Positions 1 through 9,688 of a stretch of DNA of 48,451 nt are shown piece after piece. Both the position numbers and the translations under genes were made by a program. The notes beneath the pieces are model-generated. The model was not told the origin of the DNA, searched no databases, and saw only the letters and a program-made list of their open reading frames with translations. The stretch spans positions 1-48,451 of the forward strand of contig WRJQ01000008.1 in NCBI GenBank assembly GCA_009778485.1, written 5' to 3'. Every line of letters starts with the position of its first letter. Position 1 is the first letter of the stretch. This DNA is from Oscillospiraceae bacterium (GTDB taxonomy: Bacteria > Bacillota > Clostridia > Oscillospirales > Oscillospiraceae).

Positions 1-75
1 ATTAGATAAGTGCCGATTGTTTTCGCCTGTTTTGCAGGGTTTACGCTGAACAAGTTCAGCGGGGGCGAATACTTG

Positions 76-124
76 GTTGTATTTAACCGAAAAACGCGCA
101 AAACAGGTGGAAAGAGGCGGTGCA
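76..124 (+). repeat. Left copy of a 49-bp inverted repeat (partner 2291..2339)
   Basis: gttgtatttaaccgaaaaacgcgcaaaacaggtggaaagaggcggtgca matches the reverse complement of 2291..2339 with 2 mismatches by eye. Confidence 0.9.
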
Positions 125-142
125 AAGCCGGCTGCGCCGACT

Positions 143-403
143 CTAGATAATGGCGGGAGTTTTGTCCAAGGCTCCTAGAGCGGCGGCGAGCTGGTCGGGG
201 CAGGATGTGGGCTTTCTGCCGCACCTTATGCCTTTAAGCAGCTCTATTACCTTGCTTACCTCCATTCCTTCCACGAGCCTGGAGATACCCTGGAGGTTTC
301 CGTCGCAGCCGCCGATGAATTGGACGCTCTTCACGACGCCGTCCTCCGCATCAACTCTGATCTCCCTCGTGCACGTGCCTCGAGCCTCAAAAGTGGTTAT
401 CAT
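143..403 (-). CDS. TSCPD domain-containing protein (TIGR03905-like)
   Basis: 86 aa; MITTFEARGTCTREIRVDAEDGVVKSVQFIGGCDGNLQGISRLVEGM...IRCGRKPTSCPDQLAAAL carries the TSCPD signature. Confidence 0.9.
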   Translation of the reverse strand: MITTFEARGTCTREIRVDAEDGVVKSVQFIGGCDGNLQGISRLVEGMEVSKVIELLKGIRCGRKPTSCPDQLAAALGALDKTPAII

Positions 404-465
404 CGCTTACCTCACTTGTATCATTGTGCCATGCGCTATGGCCGCTGCAAAAATCGCATGGCGCG

Positions 466-2295
466 TTATTTAATCACTACATCCGTCCCGAGGATCTGCG
501 CGAGCTGCGCGACTCTGAAAGACGGCTCCCCATTTATCTCAAACCCTGAAAGGTAGAGTTTCACGCCATTCGCGTCGACGTCGTACTTATAAACAGCTCT
601 CAACTCGCCACCGTCTGCAGCAGGGGGGGCGGGTTTACTTTCGGGCCGGTTGCGCTCAACCAATATGCGGACACCCTGAATATCGGCTCTGAACTGGTAC
701 GGCGTCCCTTTCAGTTCATTTGACACTACTATCAGTGGCATGCGACCCTGATAGCTGTTCACGTGAATCTCTTGTGCGGAATCCCCCTTGCCCACGAGCA
801 GGGTCAGCAGCACCGGCTCAATCACAGGCGGCGCGTAGCTTGCGGGGTCAAATCCCTCCGGATAAGCGCTGACGAGTTTCTTCCCGTAATAATGGGCTGT
901 CGCGACATTGAACCAGGCGGTAGGGTCAGCGCTGTTGCGCGGCAAGTCGAAAATGCTCGTCTTCACCTCGTTATACGGTATCAGCGCGATATCCGCGCTG
1001 CCATCCATGAGGACTTCGTATTGGCGGTCGAAAGCTTCGGCTGACTTTTGCGGCAGCCCATCCCTCAGATCCGCTATGCTTATCCCCGAAGCGGTAGCTC
1101 CGAACGAGAAAACAGAGAGTATTATGAACGCAGCGGGCATGACTGCCGCTAACGCAGCGGGCGCTCTCACCAGGGTGTTGCGCCTATTGAGCAGCCCTGC
1201 GACGTACCCGCACAGGTAAAATATGTTTGCAAGCAATAAAAGCACAAATGAGTAATAGATGATGTTCGTTACCCGCCCCTCCCCGACCGCGCGCGACCCT
1301 GTCGCGAATATTACCGGAGCGTTTTGCGCGGCAAAGAGCAGGAAGGAGTAAACGGGTACAATAGCAGGCAGCGGGAACTTGAACCGCATCTTCCCTGCGG
1401 CGCGGAAGAACAGCGGTATCAGCGCGGCGGCGAGCAGGTACAGCTCGGGGCGGCTGAAGCTCGCGACGTCGTTTGCGGCTTGCTCCAGGGATAGGCGCAC
1501 CGTCTCGAACACAGGCGCGCCGCTATACTGCGCTTCCCTCACGGCGTTGCCGGGCGCAAGCGCGCTTACTAAGAGCCCGGCCAGCACAGCAAGCGAGAAT
1601 ACCGCCTGCGCCGCTTTGCGCCGCCTGCTCACATTGAATCGCGGCAGCAGCATCAGCGCGGAGGCGGTAATACAGACAAGCAGGTTCAGCAGCGCCGTCA
1701 CATAGTTCACGCCGCCCAGCAGGAAGCCGCTTACGCAGATAGCTGCGGCACGCGGTATGAATCCCCTGCTTTCGCTTTTCAGGCGTATCATCGCCGTGAA
1801 CATGAACAAAGACAGGCAAAACGAGCCTGTGTAGTATATCGCGCCGTTCCACCAGAAAAATGCATGCGGCACGAAAGGCGCCCACTGGATCGCTGCGTAT
1901 GCCGCAGCGGAAGCTATGATGATCCTCTCGCCCGTTGAAGCCGTCTGTCTCAGCGCGGCGAATACGAGCGCGAAAAGCGATGCCAGCAGCAATCCGATGA
2001 GTATGAAGCCTGTCGATCCGTAGGCTTGCGCTCCAAACACGGCCGCAGGCTGCAGCGACATCAGCAGAGTCCCGGTAAAGGAGCCCTGCCAGCTCCTGTA
2101 GTAGCTCGTCACTGTGTTCAGCAGGCCCCGGAGGCCGTCGTTGCGCAGGCCTTCCCCGAACGAGTAGTCGTCTGTCGACGGCCTTGCGTAGGGGGCCGCG
2201 AGCAGCAGCGGCACAAGCGAGAGCAGGAGCGCCGCAGCGACGGCTCCCGCTATTATCGACTTGGCTTTAGTGCTGCGTGTCACCAAAAAGTGCAC
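466..2295 (-). CDS. DUF6056-like multi-pass membrane protein
   Basis: 609 aa, many hydrophobic segments, N-terminal PSTDDYSFG motif followed by WQGSFTGTLLMSL; GTG start. Confidence 0.7.
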   Translation of the reverse strand: MHFLVTRSTKAKSIIAGAVAAALLLSLVPLLLAAPYARPSTDDYSFGEGLRNDGLRGLLNTVTSYYRSWQGSFTGTLLMSLQPAAVFGAQAYGSTGFILIGLLLASLFALVFAALRQTASTGERIIIASAAAYAAIQWAPFVPHAFFWWNGAIYYTGSFCLSLFMFTAMIRLKSESRGFIPRAAAICVSGFLLGGVNYVTALLNLLVCITASALMLLPRFNVSRRRKAAQAVFSLAVLAGLLVSALAPGNAVREAQYSGAPVFETVRLSLEQAANDVASFSRPELYLLAAALIPLFFRAAGKMRFKFPLPAIVPVYSFLLFAAQNAPVIFATGSRAVGEGRVTNIIYYSFVLLLLANIFYLCGYVAGLLNRRNTLVRAPAALAAVMPAAFIILSVFSFGATASGISIADLRDGLPQKSAEAFDRQYEVLMDGSADIALIPYNEVKTSIFDLPRNSADPTAWFNVATAHYYGKKLVSAYPEGFDPASYAPPVIEPVLLTLLVGKGDSAQEIHVNSYQGRMPLIVVSNELKGTPYQFRADIQGVRILVERNRPESKPAPPAADGGELRAVYKYDVDANGVKLYLSGFEINGEPSFRVAQLAQILGTDVVIK

Positions 2296-2339
2296 CGCCT
2301 CTTTCCACCTATTTTGCGCGTTTTTCGGTTAAATACAGC
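2291..2339 (-). repeat. Right copy of the 49-bp inverted repeat, overlapping the RBS/start of the DUF6056-like gene
   Basis: tgcaccgcctctttccacctattttgcgcgtttttcggttaaatacagc; see 76..124. Confidence 0.9.
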
Positions 2340-2353
2340 TAAGTAGAACAGTT

Positions 2354-2385
2354 AAAAAACTAAAAGAACCCGGGGGTTCTTTTAG
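2354..2385 (-). terminator. Rho-independent terminator of rpsI
   Basis: Minus strand reads CTAAAAGAACCCCCGGGTTCTTTTAG followed by a TTTTTT tract, just after the rpsI stop. Confidence 0.9.
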
Positions 2386-2392
2386 CGGATTG

Positions 2393-2800
2393 TTATCTCT
2401 TGGAGAATTGAGGCGCCCGCCTGGCGGCTTTCAGGCCGTATTTCTTTCGCTCTTTCATCCTCGGGTCTCTCGTAAGGAAGCCCGCGTCTTTAAGCGTTGC
2501 CCTGTAGCCGTCGTCAACCAGGAGCAAAGCGCGGGATATGCCGTGGCGCACCGCGCCGGCCTGCCCTGTCACTCCCCCGCCTTTGACCGTAGCTTCGATA
2601 TCGACTTTTGCCGTCGTATCGGTTGCGTTGAGGGGCTGGCGGACTATGTACTTTAGCGTTTCAAGCCCGAAGTAGTCGTCAATGTCGCGCCCGTTGATTG
2701 TGATCGCGCCGGTCCCGCCTTGATACAGGTAAACCCTGGCCACCGAGGACTTCCTTCTGCCTGTGCCGTACAGGTAAGGTTTCTTGCTTGTATACATCAA
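2393..2800 (-). CDS. rpsI: 30S ribosomal protein S9
   Basis: [15 protein letters not shown]...GISRALL...[27 protein letters not shown], canonical S9. Confidence 0.98.
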   Translation of the reverse strand: MMYTSKKPYLYGTGRRKSSVARVYLYQGGTGAITINGRDIDDYFGLETLKYIVRQPLNATDTTAKVDIEATVKGGGVTGQAGAVRHGISRALLLVDDGYRATLKDAGFLTRDPRMKERKKYGLKAARRAPQFSKR

Positions 2801-2809
2801 TACACCTCC

Positions 2810-3241
2810 TTACCCTTGCGCCCAGACTTCGGGCTTCTGCGCTTCATGCTTATGCTCAGAGCCGTTGAACACGCGCAGTCGCTTAAGCGCCCCGCGGTCG
2901 AGGATGTTCTTCGCCAGCATGCCGCGCACGGCGTGAGTCATTGCGAAATCAGGCTTTCTTTCCATGAGATGCCTGTATTTTGTCTCTTTGAGACCGCCTA
3001 CCCAGCCGCTGTGCCTGCGATAGTACTTCTGATCCAGCTTCTTGCCTGTCAGGACTGCGTCCGCCGCGTTGAGGATAATGACGAAATCCCCGCAGTCGAC
3101 ATTGGGCGTATAATCGGGTTTATGCTTGCCGCGCAGCAAGACGGCGGCCCGCGCCGCAGTGCGGCCAAGCGGTACGCCCGCAGCGTCCAGTATATACCAC
3201 TTGCGCGTGACTGTTTCCTTTTTTGCGAGTGTCGTTGACAT
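2810..3241 (-). CDS. rplM: 50S ribosomal protein L13
   Basis: MSTTLAKKETVTRKWYILDAAGVPLGRTAARAAVLLRGKHKPDYTPNVDCGDFVIILNA; start trimmed from the ORF track. Confidence 0.97.
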   Translation of the reverse strand: MSTTLAKKETVTRKWYILDAAGVPLGRTAARAAVLLRGKHKPDYTPNVDCGDFVIILNAADAVLTGKKLDQKYYRRHSGWVGGLKETKYRHLMERKPDFAMTHAVRGMLAKNILDRGALKRLRVFNGSEHKHEAQKPEVWAQG

Positions 3242-3344
3242 TCTTATGACCATTCCTTTAAAATAATAAATGATTTCAAGCCTTACAGATATACCACATG
3301 AAACAGCCTGTGTCAACACAATTTTTCAAGAAAGGTTTAGCTTT

Positions 3345-4064
3345 ATGAACAAGTTCACAGGCCTGGTCCGCCGGTGCGTGGACGATTACGGCATGATAAG
3401 CCGCGAAGAGACCGTCGCAGTAGGCGTATCCGGGGGCAAGGACTCGCTCGCGCTGCTATGCGCGCTTGCTAATCTGCGGCGCTTCCACCCGGCGCGATTT
3501 AAGCTGCGCGCTGTCTCGCTCGACATGGGTTTTGGCGGCGCGGATTACTCGCGCATCGAAAAACTGTGTAATGAACTCGATGTGCCGTATACTGTCGAAA
3601 AGCGTGATTTCGCGCGCGTTATCTTTCAGACGAGGAAGGAGAAGAATCCCTGCGCGCTGTGTTCAAAGATGAGGCGCGGCGCTCTGCATGACACGATCGC
3701 AGCGCTTGGCGTCAGGAAAATCGCCCTTGCCCATCATATGGACGACGCGATTGAGACTTTCCTGCTTTCTTTGATTTACGAGGGGCGCGTGTCGTGTTTC
3801 AGGCCTGTCACATACATGAGCAGGGCGGGGGTGACGCAGATACGCCCCCTGCTTTACGCGGGCGAGGCGGCGATTGCCGATGTGGCCCGCAGGTATAAGC
3901 TGCCCGTTATGGAGAACCCCTGCCCTATGAACGGGGCGAGCAAGCGTGAAGATATGAAGACGCTGCTGAAATCGCTCGGCGAGGCCTATCCCGGAGTCGC
4001 TGCGAGGATTTTCGGCGCAATGCGCAGGCTGCCGCTGGAAGGCTGGTCCGTCACAGGTCAATAG
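3345..4064 (+). CDS. PP-loop ATPase, TtcA-like tRNA 2-thiolation protein
   Basis: VGVSGGKDSLALLCAL PP-loop, CALCSKMRRG and HHMDDAIET motifs. Confidence 0.88.
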   Translation: MNKFTGLVRRCVDDYGMISREETVAVGVSGGKDSLALLCALANLRRFHPARFKLRAVSLDMGFGGADYSRIEKLCNELDVPYTVEKRDFARVIFQTRKEKNPCALCSKMRRGALHDTIAALGVRKIALAHHMDDAIETFLLSLIYEGRVSCFRPVTYMSRAGVTQIRPLLYAGEAAIADVARRYKLPVMENPCPMNGASKREDMKTLLKSLGEAYPGVAARIFGAMRRLPLEGWSVTGQ

Positions 4065-4066
4065 TG

Positions 4067-4090
4067 TTGTTCAGGTACCCCGTTCAGGCG
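4067..4090. repeat. GGTACC-palindrome family, degenerate half copy (A)
   Basis: ttgttcaggtaccccgttcaggcg; shares an arm with copies B-E. Confidence 0.7.
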
Positions 4091-4093
4091 ATG

Positions 4094-5203
4094 CTACTTC
4101 TCTCCGCCGATGACGACGATGTTCTTTAGCGCGCCGTGCTCGGCGTCGTAGAAAGCATCGTTGATTTGATCGAGGGAGAACCTATTCGTCAGCATGCAGT
4201 CGATATCGATGATACCCCTGCGGTAGAACTCGCTGTACTTCGCGATATCGCGGCGCAGCGTCACGGCGCCCATTACGCTGCCGGTGAACCTCTTACCCTG
4301 CAGGAAGTCCATTGCGCAAAACTCGTCCATCATCTCTTCTTCACGCCGCCCGTGCCCAATAATCACGGCTTCCCCCCACGGGGCGGTCATGTCCCATGCC
4401 TGGCGCTTGATGCCTTTGCCGGCTACCGCTATGAGCGTGTGGTCCGCTCCGTATTTGCAAATCTCCCTGACTGCCTTTACGGCGTCGACGCTCTTGGAGT
4501 CGACAGTGTGCGTCGCTCCGCATTTTTTTGCCAGTTCCAGTTTGCTTTCGACAATATCTATTGCGATTATCGGGCATGCACCCGAAACGCGCGCGCCCTG
4601 CACAGCCGACAGCCCTACGCCGCCGCTGCCGATAATGGCGACGCTCTCGCCCGGCTTGACCTGGCAGCGGTTGAGTATCGCGCCGAAACCGGTTATGAAC
4701 CCGCATGCCATCGCCGAGGCAACGGCGAACGGGATGTCGTCGTCTATTTTGCACAGGAACGATTCATGGCAGTTAGTGTACTCGGAAAATCCTGTCGCGC
4801 CGGCGTTGGTCTGTATCGGCACCTTGCCGTTTGCCCGCGTGTACGGCCCGGGCTGCCTGAACCCGAACGATGGCAGGTTCTCGCAGAACCACGATCTGCC
4901 CCGCATGCAGTTATCGCATACGCCGCATCCTGCTCTTACGACGCCGCACAACACTCTGTCGCCGGGCTTTACGTATGTCACGCCGCTCCCGACGGAGTCG
5001 ACTATCCCCGCGATTTCGTGGCCGGCGGTCGCGCAGCCTTCATAGGGGCCGTGTTCCCCCCTGACGCCGTGTATGTCGCTGTGGCAGATTGTGCATGTCA
5101 TAACTTTGAGGCGCACTTCTTGCGCTCCCGGTTCGGCCAGTTCGACTTCCTCGACGACAAAAGGGTCGCCCATTTTTTCCGCTATTGCTGTCCTGCATTT
5201 CAT
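4094..5203 (-). CDS. Zinc-dependent alcohol dehydrogenase family protein
   Basis: CTICHSDIHGVRGEHG, GHEIAGIVDSVG, structural-zinc cysteines CGVCDNCMRGRSWFC, Rossmann GSGGVGLSAVQGA. Confidence 0.93.
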   Translation of the reverse strand: MKCRTAIAEKMGDPFVVEEVELAEPGAQEVRLKVMTCTICHSDIHGVRGEHGPYEGCATAGHEIAGIVDSVGSGVTYVKPGDRVLCGVVRAGCGVCDNCMRGRSWFCENLPSFGFRQPGPYTRANGKVPIQTNAGATGFSEYTNCHESFLCKIDDDIPFAVASAMACGFITGFGAILNRCQVKPGESVAIIGSGGVGLSAVQGARVSGACPIIAIDIVESKLELAKKCGATHTVDSKSVDAVKAVREICKYGADHTLIAVAGKGIKRQAWDMTAPWGEAVIIGHGRREEEMMDEFCAMDFLQGKRFTGSVMGAVTLRRDIAKYSEFYRRGIIDIDCMLTNRFSLDQINDAFYDAEHGALKNIVVIGGEK

Positions 5204-5236
5204 GCTAAACTCATTCCTTTCTTATGAAATATGTGT

Positions 5237-5276
5237 CTGTTCAGGTACCCTCTACCTCCAGGGGGCACCTGAACAG
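5237..5276 (-). repeat. GGTACC-palindrome family copy B
   Basis: ctgttcaggtaccctctacctccagggggcacctgaacag. Confidence 0.85.
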
Positions 5277-5287
5277 TTTACCATGCG

Positions 5288-6091
5288 TTACCGGCCCATT
5301 CCCCCGCCGTTGTCGCAGAGCGTTTCGCCTGTCATAAACAGGTTCTCCTGCGCAAGGAACAGAATTATCCGCGCGATGTCTATCGGCTGGGCGACCCTTC
5401 TGAACAAGCTGCCCCTGGCCGCCATCTCAAAGTGCTCTTTCGGGGTCGTGGTGTGCATGGGCGTTTCCACCATTCCGGGCGCGACGCAGTTGACCGTTAT
5501 GCCATCCGGCCCGAACTTCCTGGCGAACGCCTTGGTTTGGACAATGCTGCCGGCCTTTGAGGCCACATACGCGGCGGTGCCTACCCCTCCGCTGAACGCT
5601 GTCACCGAGCTTACGTTGACGATCCGCCCGTACTTTTTCTCGACCATGTATGGGACGCATGCTTTCATTGTGTTGTAGTGCCCGATCAGGTTCGTGTCAA
5701 GCACCTTGTGGTACTGCTCGACGGGCGTCGTCATAAACATATCTCCGCCCATCTGCCCTTCTACCCTGTCCACTTCAATGCCGGCATTGTTGACAAGTAT
5801 GTCTATGCCGCCGAACGTATCCGCGACCTTCTTGACTGCAGCGTCTACAGCCGCTTCGGAACTGACGTCGCATTCAAGCGCGATGACTTCGCCCGAAAAG
5901 CTTTGAATCTCCTTCTCCGTTTCGCTGACTGTCGACAGCCTCCGCCCGAACAGCGCGACACGGGCTCCCATTTTCGCCAGTTGGATAGCTGTTTCTTTGC
6001 CGATACCGCTGCCGGCTCCGGTGACTATGGCTACTTTGCCGTCTATACCGTATTCAACTAATGACTTGCTCATGTTCCGGTCTCCTTTCAA
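5288..6091 (-). CDS. SDR family NAD(P)-dependent oxidoreductase
   Basis: VAIVTGAGSGIGKETA, NNAG, YVASKAG, and typical SDR C-terminus. Confidence 0.95.
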   Translation of the reverse strand: MKGDRNMSKSLVEYGIDGKVAIVTGAGSGIGKETAIQLAKMGARVALFGRRLSTVSETEKEIQSFSGEVIALECDVSSEAAVDAAVKKVADTFGGIDILVNNAGIEVDRVEGQMGGDMFMTTPVEQYHKVLDTNLIGHYNTMKACVPYMVEKKYGRIVNVSSVTAFSGGVGTAAYVASKAGSIVQTKAFARKFGPDGITVNCVAPGMVETPMHTTTPKEHFEMAARGSLFRRVAQPIDIARIILFLAQENLFMTGETLCDNGGGMGR

Positions 6092-6102
6092 ACTTTTTCA
6101 CC

Positions 6103-6131
6103 ATTGTAGATTAGACTGGAAAAAATGTCAA
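6103..6131 (-). promoter_or_regulatory. Putative sigma-A promoter for the SDR gene
   Basis: Minus strand TTGACA-17 bp-TACAAT. Confidence 0.6.
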
Positions 6132-6163
6132 TGAACGATAGTTAATCTACCACCAAATGTGTA

Positions 6164-6192
6164 TTGACGAGGCTCTTTTTTTGTTGTAGAAT
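6164..6192 (+). promoter_or_regulatory. Putative sigma-A promoter for the liv-type operon
   Basis: TTGACG-17 bp-TAGAAT upstream of 6266. Confidence 0.6.
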
Positions 6193-6265
6193 CACACCTA
6201 AAGGGCACCAAAGGAGCCTTGGCTTGGAGCCCGAAATACACATCTACCGGTAGGAGGAAAAATAA

Positions 6266-7693
6266 TTGAAGAAGAAATGGATCGCCCTGTTACTCGCATT
6301 AGTGCTGGCCTTTGCAATCTTCGCAGGTTGCGACAAGAAAGACGAAACGCCGAGCGCAAGCACCTCGGCAAGCTCCAGCGGAAGCCCCGCGGCGAGCCCC
6401 AGCGGCAGCGGGGACCTCGTGGAGAAAGGCTACCAGAAGGACATGCAGAAGGATGTCATCACAATCCGCGCCGTCAGGCCTCTGACGGGCGACGAGGCAA
6501 TCTTCGACCAGACTGCTTTCGGCCCGCAGTATCGCATGTGGGAAGACGAAATCAACAAGGACGGCGGACTCTACGTCAAGTCACTTGACCGCAAGGTAAA
6601 AGTCGAGATCAAAGTCTATGACGACGCCTCGAACATGGATCAGACGACAAGGCTCTTCGAGCAGATGGTTTCCAGCGAGAAACCCGACCTTATCCTCGGC
6701 CCCGAGGGGACGGCAAGGCTGTTCGCCTGCGCGCCCCTGGCTCAGAAGTACGGGTATCTCCTGCTCGCCGCTGAAGGCGGCGCGCTGGAACTCGCCGAGC
6801 AGTTCAACGACATGAGGAAGGACTACGGCAGCGTCAACACCTTCTCCATACTCAGCTACTCCGAGACCCAGGTTCCCGCCCTCGTCAAAATCCTCAAAGA
6901 GGAAGGCCTTACCTCCGTATACTGCGCCTACATCGACGACCTGCACGGCATTGAATACTGGAGCGCGACAGAAAGAGCGCTCAAGGACGTCGGCATCGAA
7001 GTCAAGGGCAGCGAGCCCGTCGACCCAAGCGACTTCATCGCGGACGCCATCATCAACAGGGCGAAGTCGAGCGGCGCGCAGGTATTCCTGAGCTACACCT
7101 ACCCGCAGCAGTCGATTCCGATCGCCGCCGCTGCGGTTCAGCTTGACTACAACCCCGATGTATACCTCGTAGGGCCGGGCGGCACATACGACTTCTTCGG
7201 GCTGTTCGCTTTCGGCGACCCGACGAACCTTGCTCTCGAAGGCCTGATTGGCTGGGGCGCCTGGAACGAGAAGAGCAGCGACCGCGCCAAGGCATACAGC
7301 GAGCATTTCCGCAAGTACTGGACGGATGAAGGCTCCTTCTGGAAGAACGCGGACGGCTCCTTCAACCCGGACGGCTCCGTGTACCAGGATTGGTGGGGGC
7401 ATATCTGCTACTACTCCGTGATGGAGATTCTCCAGCAGGCAGTCGAGAACGCGGGAGAGCTTGACGCGAACGGCATGATCAATAACGAGACGCTGGTCAA
7501 ATACGTGGAATCGGCGACTTTCGACACAGTCATGCACCCGCAGCTCAAGTTCAAGAACAACATCCTCACCGACGAGTACTATCTCGGCAACGTCGGCCAG
7601 TGGCAAAACGGCGTAGCGGAAGTCATCGACGCCGATGGCCGCAGGACTGCCGACCCGATCATTCCCAAGCCTCATTGGAACGCCGGCGGCTAA
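6266..7693 (+). CDS. ABC transporter substrate-binding lipoprotein (branched-chain amino acid type)
   Basis: Lipobox LAFAIFAGC, periplasmic-binding fold, followed directly by LivHMGF-type genes; TTG start after aggagg-like RBS. Confidence 0.9.
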   Translation: MKKKWIALLLALVLAFAIFAGCDKKDETPSASTSASSSGSPAASPSGSGDLVEKGYQKDMQKDVITIRAVRPLTGDEAIFDQTAFGPQYRMWEDEINKDGGLYVKSLDRKVKVEIKVYDDASNMDQTTRLFEQMVSSEKPDLILGPEGTARLFACAPLAQKYGYLLLAAEGGALELAEQFNDMRKDYGSVNTFSILSYSETQVPALVKILKEEGLTSVYCAYIDDLHGIEYWSATERALKDVGIEVKGSEPVDPSDFIADAIINRAKSSGAQVFLSYTYPQQSIPIAAAAVQLDYNPDVYLVGPGGTYDFFGLFAFGDPTNLALEGLIGWGAWNEKSSDRAKAYSEHFRKYWTDEGSFWKNADGSFNPDGSVYQDWWGHICYYSVMEILQQAVENAGELDANGMINNETLVKYVESATFDTVMHPQLKFKNNILTDEYYLGNVGQWQNGVAEVIDADGRRTADPIIPKPHWNAGG

Positions 7694-7809
7694 ACCTTGC
7701 AGCGACTCAATCTCCCGGGAACCTTTCGATGAGGTTCCCGGGAGCAGGCGGGGGTGGAGTTTGAATCCCACCCCCGGTTTTCAAACGACTACCATAAGGA
7801 ATTTGTACT

Positions 7810-8679
7810 ATGAACACATTTCTTTTGATCCTCATCAACGGATGCATACAGGGCAGCGCCTATGCGCTCATGGCAATGGGCATGAGCACGCAGTACGGCG
7901 TCGTGCGCATCCTCAACATCTCTCATGGCGAGTTCATCGTTATCGCCGCAGTCACAACATATATGCTGCAATCCAGGACGGGCTTGCATCCGCTGGCGGC
8001 GCTTGCGATCGCCTGCCCCATCGTATTCATCATATCTTACCTGCTCCATATCACCATATACCGGCGCGCGGGCAGGATGTCCCCCAACATGGGAGTTTTT
8101 GAGGGCAACGCTATCCTCATATCATTCGGAATCTATCTCATCGTCCAAAGCCTTATCCAGACAAACATCGGCTCAGCCCCGATGCGCTACCCCTTTATGA
8201 TGACAAGCGTCAACATCGGCGGCGTCGGCTTCGCGGCCGCCGGGTTGTTTGTCATGCTGATTGCGATTATCATCTGCGTTATATATACATTCTTCCTTTC
8301 GAGCACACGGCTCGGCAAGTCAATCCGCGCCGCAGCGCAGGATTCGCAGGCTGCGTCGCTGCACGGAGTCAAGATCAACCGGATCATGGCGCTGTGCTTC
8401 GCGATTGGCGGCGTGCTGGCGGCGTGCGCCGGCGTGCTTATGAGCATGAAGGATCAGTTTTCGAGCACATCGGGCCTTGGCTATACGACGATAGCGATAA
8501 TCATAGTGGTGCTTGGCGGGCTCGGCAGCGTCAAGGGAGCGATTCTGGGCGGCTTCATACTGGGCGTCGTCGGCTATGCCGTGAGCCACTTTATCGACTC
8601 CGTATTTATGATATCGGCTTTCTACCTGATTATACTACTGCTTCTGATCATCAGGCCAAAGGGCCTGCTGGGGAGGTGA
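7810..8679 (+). CDS. Branched-chain amino acid-type ABC transporter permease (LivH family)
   Basis: GVVRILNISHGEFIVIAA, AAAQDSQAASLHGV, IIVVLGGLGSVKGAILGG. Confidence 0.93.
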   Translation: MNTFLLILINGCIQGSAYALMAMGMSTQYGVVRILNISHGEFIVIAAVTTYMLQSRTGLHPLAALAIACPIVFIISYLLHITIYRRAGRMSPNMGVFEGNAILISFGIYLIVQSLIQTNIGSAPMRYPFMMTSVNIGGVGFAAAGLFVMLIAIIICVIYTFFLSSTRLGKSIRAAAQDSQAASLHGVKINRIMALCFAIGGVLAACAGVLMSMKDQFSSTSGLGYTTIAIIIVVLGGLGSVKGAILGGFILGVVGYAVSHFIDSVFMISAFYLIILLLLIIRPKGLLGR

Positions 8680-8683
8680 AGGC

Positions 8684-9688
8684 TTGAACTTAATCAAAAA
8701 AACATTCTGGGACGCCACCGGCTCAAAGGTGCAGTCCGGCTGCATAATAGCAGCGGCGCTGGCCTTGGCCTTTGTGCCGAAGGTCTCGTCGGACGTATAT
8801 ACGCCGCTCTTCCTGTCCTGGATTATGGCTTACTGCATTATGTCCCTCTCATGGTCGTTCTTTTCCGGCAAGGCCGGCTATGTCTCGCTGGCGACCGCCT
8901 CATTCTACGGCGTGGGGATGTACTTGCAGGCTATTTTGGGCAGGGAGCTTCCCTTATGGACGAACATGATTCTCGCAGCCGCATTCGCTTTTTGCGTCGG
9001 GATCGTCATCGGGATCGTCACGCTGAGGCTGCGCGGCATCTACTTCACCATCTTCACATTCGGGCTTACGCTGTTCCTCAACAAGTTCTTCCACTGGTAC
9101 GAGGGTACAGTTACGCGGACTAAGGGGCGCATGGTTAAGCCCTATGACAACATCACCGTTTTCTACTCCTTGCTGGTGCTGTTTGCCATAACAGTTATCG
9201 CGATGCTGCTCCTTAATAAATCGAAATTCGGGCTGTCGCTCAAATGCATAGGGCAAAACGAGGACAGCGCGCAGCATCTTGGAGTGAGCACGACAAAATC
9301 AAAAGTCCTGGCGTTCGCGCTGAGCGCAGCGCCTGTGGGAGCGGTTGGCGCGATAATGTGCACGAAAGCGGGATATATCGACCCGGATACTGCGTTCGGG
9401 CTGAACTACAGTTTCTTCCCGGTCTTGATGGCGATCTTCGGCGGCATGGCAAGCACATACGGGCCAATAGTAGGTTCTGTTATATTTTTCGTGCTTCAGG
9501 ATTACCTGCTGCGCAAACCGGACGAGATTATGATTTTCGGCCGGCAGATCGTCGTAGGGGACATGATTATCTTCGGAGCTGTGATGGTGATTGTCATTCT
9601 GGCTATGCCGAAAGGCCTGTTCGGCACAATAGAAACCCTCATCGCCAAGCGGCGAAAACGCGCTCAGGAGGTGCCGGAAGATGCCTGA
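8684..9688 (+). CDS. Branched-chain amino acid-type ABC transporter permease (LivM family)
   Basis: GKAGYVSLATASFYGVGMY, LRLRGIYFTIFTFG, AIFGGMASTYGPIVGSV. Confidence 0.92.
   Translation: MNLIKKTFWDATGSKVQSGCIIAAALALAFVPKVSSDVYTPLFLSWIMAYCIMSLSWSFFSGKAGYVSLATASFYGVGMYLQAILGRELPLWTNMILAAAFAFCVGIVIGIVTLRLRGIYFTIFTFGLTLFLNKFFHWYEGTVTRTKGRMVKPYDNITVFYSLLVLFAITVIAMLLLNKSKFGLSLKCIGQNEDSAQHLGVSTTKSKVLAFALSAAPVGAVGAIMCTKAGYIDPDTAFGLNYSFFPVLMAIFGGMASTYGPIVGSVIFFVLQDYLLRKPDEIMIFGRQIVVGDMIIFGAVMVIVILAMPKGLFGTIETLIAKRRKRAQEVPEDA

Noticed and set aside
4136-5227. 363-aa plus-strand ORF antisense to the alcohol dehydrogenase
   Set aside because: Opposite strand of a clear Zn-ADH; no recognisable domain, composition typical of GC-rich antisense ORFs.
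6581-7771. 396-aa minus-strand ORF
   Set aside because: Antisense to the transporter substrate-binding gene; no family features.
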